From Hyphococcus sp. (GTDB lineage: Bacteria > Pseudomonadota > Alphaproteobacteria > Caulobacterales > Parvularculaceae), in assembly GCA_021604605.1 (NCBI GenBank), contig BQJH01000095.1, positions 1 through 9,890 of the forward strand: a DNA stretch of 9,890 nt, given 5' to 3'. A program made the position numbers and the translations under genes. Under the pieces are notes generated by a model. The model searched no databases and was not told the DNA's origin. It was given only the letters and a program-made list of their open reading frames with translations. Below, piece after piece: positions 5,871 through 9,890 of the stretch. Positions within the stretch are counted from its first letter, which is position 1; the number at the start of each line of letters is the position of its first letter.

Positions 5871-7505
5871 TCATTTTTGGGTTATCCGAAGAAGTCTTCG
5901 TTGCTCTTCCCAATCTATCGGCAACGCTGAGAGTCGTTTGAGTGTTTCGCTGTTGATTTCAAACGGCGCGGATCCGTCCATGAACGCCTCAACGATATCG
6001 GGTGCCAGGAATGCTAGTTTTATGGTTCGATGGCTTGTGGTGGAGTCTGCAAGCTCGTAACCAAGGATAGTTTTCAATTCATTGTTCGTGCCGGCGAACC
6101 AATATTCTTTCCAACGATGAGCGCGGGCGAGAGTTCTGGTGATAGTTTCATCAGGCGGACTTGGTACATGGAAGTCGCCAAGGATTAGGCGAAGCTCTTG
6201 GCCGCGTCGTTTCAGGGAAAGATCGGATCGAATGGTAGCTTCCTCTTTCATGAAGTCAGCAAGATCAGCGTTATCAATGAGAGATTGCGGCTGCAACATG
6301 ATAGCAATGCCGGTTTCCGATAAGTCGATCTTTGTGATACAGGGCGTGAGGCGTTCAAGGGCGCCGTCATCTCGCAGCGCAATCGCTGTCATTTGTAATT
6401 GGTTGTCGATGCACTGGATTACTGAGGCGTCAGCGCCGTCTACAATGATGTCGCTGATGGCGCGGTGAGCATCTAAGCTCCATCCCTTGACTGCAGTGAC
6501 TACCGCCGTTTCCACGTCTCTGGCTTTGAGCCGTACACGCCCATCGATCTCCGTCTTGTTTGCCGCGCTAATGTAATACCGATGCCGTCGATTTTTGCGG
6601 CTTGAATGACTGGGGATCAGGCGTTCATCGTTCCAGTAAAGAAGGCCAGCGAGGGGACTGATCTTTGACTTAACGGACCCTGACCATTGTGATCGCTGGG
6701 CGAGATGTTTCTGCACGCCTTCCCAAACGTCGCGTGCGATAATCGCATCATGCTGCGCCTCGTAGAGTTTGTCCTTTCCCTTGATTAGCCCGGCATAGAT
6801 CGGGTTTTTGAGTATGTGATAAATGGGTCCGCGCGAGAGCGGCTTGCCGCCACTTCCATTGGCGCGTCGCTTCGAGATCCAGCCGCGTTTGGCGCCAGTT
6901 TCAATAATCCTCTTCACGCATTGCGTTCGGCGGTAGATATTGAAGACTTCCCGAACAATATTCGCCTCGGCTTCAACGACCTCAAGTTTGCGGTCGACAT
7001 TGTTGTAACCGAGTGGAGGTTGCCCACCCGTCCAGATACCTTTTTTACGAGAGGCTGCAATCTTGTCGCGGACCCGCTCTGCGCCAACTTCCCGTTCAAA
7101 CTGCGCAAAGGAAAGAAGTACATTCAGCGTCAAACGTCCCATGGAGTTCGACGTGTTGAACTGCTGGGTTACCGATACAAATGACACGTCATGTTTGTCG
7201 AATCGCTCAACCAGCTTAGCAAAGTCCGCTAATGAACGAGTGAGACGATCCACCTTGTAGACAACAATGATATCAACTTTACCGTCATCAATATCTTGCA
7301 TCAGCGCCTGGAGGGCAGGGCGCTCCATGTTGCCGCCCGAGAGGCCGCCATCATCATAATGGGTTTTGATCGCGCGCCAGCCTTCTGATTTCTGGGAGAG
7401 GATGTAGTTCTCACAAGCCTCGCGTTGGGCGTCTAAGGAGTTGAAGGCCTGGTCGAGACCTTCTTCTGTGGATTTGCGAGTATAGATGGCGCAGCGTTTG
7501 ATCAT
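5871..7505 (-). CDS. Large serine recombinase (site-specific integrase/excisionase)
   Basis: This 544-residue protein has the full large serine recombinase layout. Residues about 3-150 are the resolvase catalytic domain: YTRKST with nucleophile Ser12 and Arg10, GGLSGGNMERPALQ at 53-66, and KVDRLTR with Arg87 and Arg90. Residues about 163-270 match the DNA-binding Recombinase domain (PLGYN, SRGPIYHILKNPIYAGLIKG). Residues about 284-330 correspond to the zinc-ribbon region (SPLAGLLYWNDERL, RHRYYIS), but the four zinc cysteines are absent, as I recall for an alphaproteobacterial subgroup. A C-terminal part with KLAFLAPDIVEAFMDGS and LPIDWEEQRRLL completes it. The ATG at 7503-7505 is preferred over the upstream in-frame start at 7565: GAGGG (complement of 7511-7515) lies 5 bases before it and YTRKST sits at the expected distance. 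It overlaps the DUF2924 stop in ATGA, so the two are translationally coupled. It should recombine att sites of the element. Confidence 0.94.
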   Translation of the reverse strand: MIKRCAIYTRKSTEEGLDQAFNSLDAQREACENYILSQKSEGWRAIKTHYDDGGLSGGNMERPALQALMQDIDDGKVDIIVVYKVDRLTRSLADFAKLVERFDKHDVSFVSVTQQFNTSNSMGRLTLNVLLSFAQFEREVGAERVRDKIAASRKKGIWTGGQPPLGYNNVDRKLEVVEAEANIVREVFNIYRRTQCVKRIIETGAKRGWISKRRANGSGGKPLSRGPIYHILKNPIYAGLIKGKDKLYEAQHDAIIARDVWEGVQKHLAQRSQWSGSVKSKISPLAGLLYWNDERLIPSHSSRKNRRHRYYISAANKTEIDGRVRLKARDVETAVVTAVKGWSLDAHRAISDIIVDGADASVIQCIDNQLQMTAIALRDDGALERLTPCITKIDLSETGIAIMLQPQSLIDNADLADFMKEEATIRSDLSLKRRGQELRLILGDFHVPSPPDETITRTLARAHRWKEYWFAGTNNELKTILGYELADSTTSHRTIKLAFLAPDIVEAFMDGSAPFEINSETLKRLSALPIDWEEQRRLLRITQK

Positions 7506-7969
7506 GCTGACCCTCGAGATTCTGTGCGCGGTGAGCGCAGTCCGAAAAACCGGGGGCCGTTCCATTTCGCGCCAGTGATGGAATGTGCGACCGCGGATAG
7601 AGATTTATACTGCTTGCCATTCATGAAGACCCCATCATCTGCGACATAGACTTCGTATGATTTGCCGCGCCACTCGCGCACTAATCGCCCGCCTGGTTTT
7701 ATTTGGCGTTGCGGTTTCTTTAGCGTGACCGAGACATCTTTCGCCTCAGAGATCTTGGCCAGCTTTTTGTGAATGCGGGTCACGAGCGCTTTGTGATCTT
7801 TACGCTGGATCTCATAGGCGACGGCGAGTTTCAGCAGTGTCCTGCCAATGCGCTTTGGCGGCAGGTCGCCGGTGAGTTTGAGATAACGGGATTTCAGCTC
7901 CTTGTAGGTCAACCCATCCAGGGCTTCGACCTCAGCCCGTATTTCTTCTTGGCGTGTGACTATACTCAT
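7502..7969 (-). CDS. DUF2924 protein, recombinase partner
   Basis: This 155-residue protein lies directly upstream of the recombinase. The N-terminal half is helical (MSIVTRQEEIRAEVEALDGL, then YKELKSRYLKLTGDLPP and RIGRTLLKLAVAYEIQRK). The C-terminal half carries the DUF2924 signature: LVREWRGKSYEVYV at about 98-111, a short beta segment GVFMNGKQYKSLSAVAHSITG, then KWNGPRFFGL near the end. The family's biochemical role is not established; its constant pairing with large serine recombinases suggests a directionality or DNA-binding partner, which is inference. ATG at 7967-7969 is chosen over the in-frame start at 7996 because GGAGAG (complement of 7974-7979) lies 4 bases upstream, and the earlier start would run through a 19-base palindrome. 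The stop codon shares bases with the recombinase start (ATGA, 7502-7505). Confidence 0.88.
   Translation of the reverse strand: MSIVTRQEEIRAEVEALDGLTYKELKSRYLKLTGDLPPKRIGRTLLKLAVAYEIQRKDHKALVTRIHKKLAKISEAKDVSVTLKKPQRQIKPGGRLVREWRGKSYEVYVADDGVFMNGKQYKSLSAVAHSITGAKWNGPRFFGLRSPRTESRGSA
7511..7515 (-). promoter_or_regulatory. Ribosome binding site of the recombinase
   Basis: The complement reads GAGGG, 5 bases upstream of the ATG at 7503-7505 and inside the end of the DUF2924 gene. It decides the recombinase start against a frame start 20 codons upstream that has no such site. Confidence 0.65.
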
Positions 7970-7973
7970 AAAA

Positions 7974-7979
7974 CTCTCC
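7974..7979 (-). promoter_or_regulatory. Ribosome binding site of the DUF2924 gene
   Basis: The complement reads GGAGAG, within AAGGAGAG, 4 bases before the ATG at 7967-7969. It abuts the palindrome at 7982-8000, so a hairpin or a bound repressor there could block ribosome access. Confidence 0.65.
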
Positions 7980-7981
7980 TT

Positions 7982-8000
7982 CTCGTTGCACTGCAACGAG
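7982..8000. promoter_or_regulatory. Perfect 19-base palindrome upstream of DUF2924-recombinase operon
   Basis: CTCGTTGCA at 7982-7990 and TGCAACGAG at 7992-8000 are perfect 9-base inverted repeats around a single central base. The site is 12 bases from the DUF2924 start and touches its ribosome binding site. Dyad symmetry with a one-base centre fits an operator for a dimeric repressor. In RNA it could form a hairpin with a shorter stem. No T run follows, so a terminator is unlikely. The binding protein is unknown. Confidence 0.6.
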
Positions 8001-8137
8001 CCCGGCGTCGGTCACGGGGTAAATGGGACGGTCGGGCGGAGACGTTTTGTTCATGCAGTACCGCTCGAATGGAGGCGGAAGTCCAGTCGAAAACCGTCTC
8101 TGTAGGGAGTATTTTTAACAAGATCCAAAAAATGAGC

Positions 8138-8149
8138 TGGACTAGTCCA
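8138..8149. promoter_or_regulatory. Perfect 12-base palindrome in divergent gap
   Basis: TGGACTAGTCCA is a perfect 12-base palindrome lying 26 bases before the 72-codon ORF at 8175 and 169 bases upstream of the DUF2924 start. It sits where a promoter for the rightward ORF would be, so it is a candidate operator. Chance occurrence cannot be excluded. Confidence 0.4.
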
Positions 8150-8174
8150 CCAACCTGAGCACTACTTCTGGTCT

Positions 8175-8393
8175 ATGGTGGAACGGGTAGATAATTCGCG
8201 CAATGCGCATGAACAAATCCAGCGCCTCTTTGCCGATATCACGAACCATCTGGAGGCGGCCCATCAAAGCGCTGTTGCCGGACAGGCTGTGGGGCCGTCG
8301 GCCGTTGAGCTGCTTGCCGATTTACGAAAGTCAATGAGATGCGCCTCATCTCTTGCTGATCAGGCCGACGCTTTGCTGTCGAAAAACCGCTGA
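8175..8393 (+). CDS. Small helical hypothetical protein
   Basis: This 72-codon frame on the plus strand lies between the DUF2924 and DUF5681 genes, which both read leftwards. The predicted peptide looks helical throughout and has heptad-like spacing, for example HEQIQRLFADITNHLEAAHQ and AVELLADLRKSM, with no membrane segment or signal peptide. I do not recognise a family. Codon use resembles that of neighbouring genes, with many G or C third positions. The ATG at 8175 is the only start after an in-frame stop at 8133, but no ribosome binding site precedes it, which lowers confidence. It could be a small accessory or control protein of the element, or a chance frame. Confidence 0.5.
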   Translation: MVERVDNSRNAHEQIQRLFADITNHLEAAHQSAVAGQAVGPSAVELLADLRKSMRCASSLADQADALLSKNR

Positions 8394-8416
8394 AACACTG
8401 TCGTTAGCACACCGGT

Positions 8417-8899
8417 TTAGGGTTCCGGTTCATCATCGATGCCTGAGGCGCGCCATTCTAGTTCCTTTTGCGCCTCTTCTTCTTGAGCGATGCGCTCTTC
8501 TTCCTCTTCACGCTTGTAGCGCTCCATGAGGATCTCTTCATTAGAGTCGACAAAGTTGACGATGATTTTCGTAGGCGGCGCCTTTTCCGGTTCAAGCGCC
8601 TCCGGCACATAGTCGTGAAGCGCCTTCATCAAAGCGACCTGCTCGCGCACATTGCCTCTCAATGCCGCTTCACCAATTTTATAGGCCCAGGCTTCGCGCA
8701 AAGGCACGCGACGGCGTTTACCGTTCTGTTTGATGGTGACGGTTTGCGCCATCACCTCGGTTAGCACCGTGGTCATGTTTTTGGATTTTCGCGGTCGGCC
8801 TTTTGGATTGCCGGACTTTCCCTTTTTGAACTGCGTGTGCTTGGGTGGCTTTTTAAAGCCGACGTTATAGTCATTTTCTTTTTTGTCTGATTTCGACAT
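8417..8899 (-). CDS. DUF5681 protein
   Basis: This 160-residue, highly charged protein has the DUF5681 signature near its N-terminus: YNVGFKKPPKHTQFKKGKSG followed by NPKGRPRK (residues 11-38), a basic, glycine-rich motif that probably contacts nucleic acid. Residues about 65-100 (VPLREAWAYKIGEAALRGN, VALMKALHDYVPE) form the helical family core. The tail, about 120-150, is an acidic coiled-coil-like run of Glu with Arg and Lys. The family occurs on phages and integrative elements, often beside ParB/methyltransferase proteins; its function is not established, though small-terminase-like or DNA-binding roles are possible. The ATG at 8897-8899 has GGGGAG (complement of 8908-8913) 8 bases upstream, inside the last codons of the methyltransferase gene. 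The two genes are 5 bases apart and probably translationally coupled. Confidence 0.88.
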   Translation of the reverse strand: MSKSDKKENDYNVGFKKPPKHTQFKKGKSGNPKGRPRKSKNMTTVLTEVMAQTVTIKQNGKRRRVPLREAWAYKIGEAALRGNVREQVALMKALHDYVPEALEPEKAPPTKIIVNFVDSNEEILMERYKREEEEERIAQEEEAQKELEWRASGIDDEPEP

Positions 8900-8904
8900 G
8901 ATTT

Positions 8905-9890
8905 TTACTCCCCTAACAATGAACGATCGAAGGCGCGGTTTTCAGCGACTTCATTGAATGGCAGGCCATATTTGGCATGCACGGCCTGAACGCCTGTGGC
9001 GGCCTCAAAACGCTTGATCGCCACATCGACATATTTCGGATCAAGCTCAATGGCGGCCGCGTGCCGCCCGGTTTTTTCCGCCGCCAAAATGGTTGAGCCA
9101 GAGCCGCAAAAGGGATCGAGCACCAACCCGCCACGCTTGGTCACATCAAGGATCGCATCAGCGACCATCGCCACCGGCTTTACCGTTGGATGATCGGCGA
9201 GATCTTCAAGGCGTGCGCCGCCAAACGCATTGACGCCCGCATAATCCCAGACATTGGTGCGATTGCGCCCAAACCGGCCAAGTTCAACATTGTTGATATG
9301 CGGTGCAACCCCGTGTTTGAAGACAAAGACCAGCTCATGTTTTGAGCGATAGAGCGATCCCATGCCGCCATTGGTTTTGTTCCACACGCAGAGGTTTTTG
9401 AGCTCGCTGTATGTGCTGCGCCCAGCAGTGAGAAGTTCAAAACAATGGCGCCAATCCATGCAGATGAAGTGCAAAGACCCATCAATGCTGAACGTCGCCA
9501 ATCGCTCAAAGACAGAAGATAGGAAAGCGGTGAACTCCGCTTGCGACATTTCGCCAGACGCCATGACGAACTCATCATGGCTGACCGCGCCATTGCCGCA
9601 AACATTTCCATCAATCCGCACATTATAGGGCGGGTCGGTAAAGACCGCTTGGGCGCGCTCACCACCCAGCACTGTTTCATAGGAAACCGCATCCAGCGCG
9701 TCGCCGCAATAAAGCCGATGCTCGCCTAACATCCATAAGTCGCCAGGTTCAGATGTTGGCGGGCCTGGATCTATAGGCGGGATTTCATCGTCGAGATCAT
9801 CCGCTGTTTCACTGTCTTGCATCAACAGATCGATTTCGGCGGTCTCAAAGCCGATCACATCGATCGAAAAGTCGAGCTCTGTTTCCAGCA
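8905..9890 (-). CDS. Beta-class DNA methyltransferase, 5' end outside window (probable ParB-type N-terminus)
   Basis: The frame is open to the right edge, giving about 327 visible residues. A GTG at 9856-9858 could be mistaken for the start, but the frame continues upstream of it as LETELDFSID, so the gene is partial. It is an AdoMet-dependent DNA methyltransferase. The catalytic motif IV DPPYN (DPPY at 9625-9636) comes first and the AdoMet-binding motif I DPFCGSGS (9094-9117) comes last, preceded by HPTVKPVAMVADAI. The order IV, target region, I marks the beta class, to which CcrM belongs, and DPPY favours N6-adenine methylation. The acidic linker before LWMLGEHRLYCGDAL is typical of proteins with a ParB-like nuclease domain upstream; that domain is inferred, not seen. 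No partner restriction nuclease is visible. It leads a unit with DUF5681 and may protect or mark element DNA. Confidence 0.92.
   Translation of the reverse strand, partial: LETELDFSIDVIGFETAEIDLLMQDSETADDLDDEIPPIDPGPPTSEPGDLWMLGEHRLYCGDALDAVSYETVLGGERAQAVFTDPPYNVRIDGNVCGNGAVSHDEFVMASGEMSQAEFTAFLSSVFERLATFSIDGSLHFICMDWRHCFELLTAGRSTYSELKNLCVWNKTNGGMGSLYRSKHELVFVFKHGVAPHINNVELGRFGRNRTNVWDYAGVNAFGGARLEDLADHPTVKPVAMVADAILDVTKRGGLVLDPFCGSGSTILAAEKTGRHAAAIELDPKYVDVAIKRFEAATGVQAVHAKYGLPFNEVAENRAFDRSLLGE
8908..8913 (-). promoter_or_regulatory. Ribosome binding site of DUF5681 gene inside methyltransferase end
   Basis: The complement reads GGGGAG, which is also the final Gly-Glu codons of the methyltransferase, 8 bases before the DUF5681 ATG. 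This supports coupling of the two genes. Confidence 0.65.

Larger units (their letters stand above)
5832..9890. mobile_element. Partial integrated element with serine recombinase module
   Basis: The stretch groups a large serine recombinase, DUF2924 protein, a small ORF, DUF5681 protein and a methyltransferase. From established knowledge, DUF2924 plus this cysteine-free recombinase type, and DUF5681 beside ParB/methyltransferase proteins, are recurrent on alphaproteobacterial prophage-like and integrative elements. Large serine recombinase genes usually lie next to an element end, so one end is probably near 5832-5870 or, if the HNH gene is cargo, in 4313-4739. The other end is outside the window. 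No terminal repeat or attachment core was identified, so the boundaries are approximate. Confidence 0.5.

Noticed and set aside
5832..5873. Possible bidirectional terminator between the HNH and recombinase genes
   Set aside because: Only a 4-base CGCC/GGCG stem or a bulged AGCG/CGCT stem can be drawn before the short T run; too weak to call.
7506..7565. Twenty-codon N-terminal extension of the recombinase
   Set aside because: It lies wholly within the DUF2924 gene, has no ribosome binding site of its own, and would place the catalytic serine unusually far from the N-terminus.
7769..8158. Plus-strand frame of 129 codons opposite DUF2924
   Set aside because: Most of it is antisense to the well supported DUF2924 gene and it resembles no known protein.
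8411..8429. ACCGG/CCGGT inverted repeat where the small ORF and DUF5681 genes converge
   Set aside because: The arms are only 5 bases, part of the repeat is in the DUF5681 coding end, and no T run follows.

Overview
The window reads as a piece of an alphaproteobacterial chromosome that includes one end of an integrated mobile element. The alphaproteobacterial assignment is an inference. It rests on the right-hand gene set: a long serine recombinase of the cysteine-free type, a DUF2924 protein, a DUF5681 protein and a beta-class DPPY methyltransferase that probably carries an upstream ParB-like part. In my knowledge of these families, that set recurs on alphaproteobacterial elements. No RNA gene, CRISPR array or insertion sequence was recognised.

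Left part (1-4315), chromosomal-looking and by eye more AT-rich. A minus-strand gene for an exported protein starts at 110 and runs off the left edge; only its signal peptide is visible. Across a 207-base gap, a CadC-type membrane regulator (winged helix, one membrane helix, TPR-like repeats) is transcribed rightwards. Convergent with it is a leftward gene for an exported two-domain protein, LolA/DUF2092-like followed by a TlpA-like thioredoxin fold, whose active site is CPNS instead of CxxC. About 650 bases without a convincing gene follow, holding two hairpin-forming inverted repeats. Then comes a small DUF1579-like protein.

Junction (4316-5870). About 420 bases have no supported gene. After them a 363-codon HNH endonuclease gene reads rightwards. 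Its segment ahead of the HNH domain resembles DUF3102. It may be cargo of the element or a chromosomal neighbour.

Right part (5871-9890), the mobile-element module, mostly leftwards. The order of transcription is: methyltransferase (5' end outside the window), DUF5681 protein (translationally coupled to it), then, after a small oppositely oriented 72-codon ORF, DUF2924 protein and large serine recombinase (coupled by an ATGA overlap). A perfect 19-base palindrome sits directly upstream of the DUF2924 ribosome binding site. A perfect 12-base palindrome lies in the divergent gap farther upstream. Both are candidate control sites for the recombinase operon. The recombinase would integrate or excise the element. 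The methyltransferase appears without a partner nuclease in view and may mark or protect element DNA. The attachment site could not be identified.
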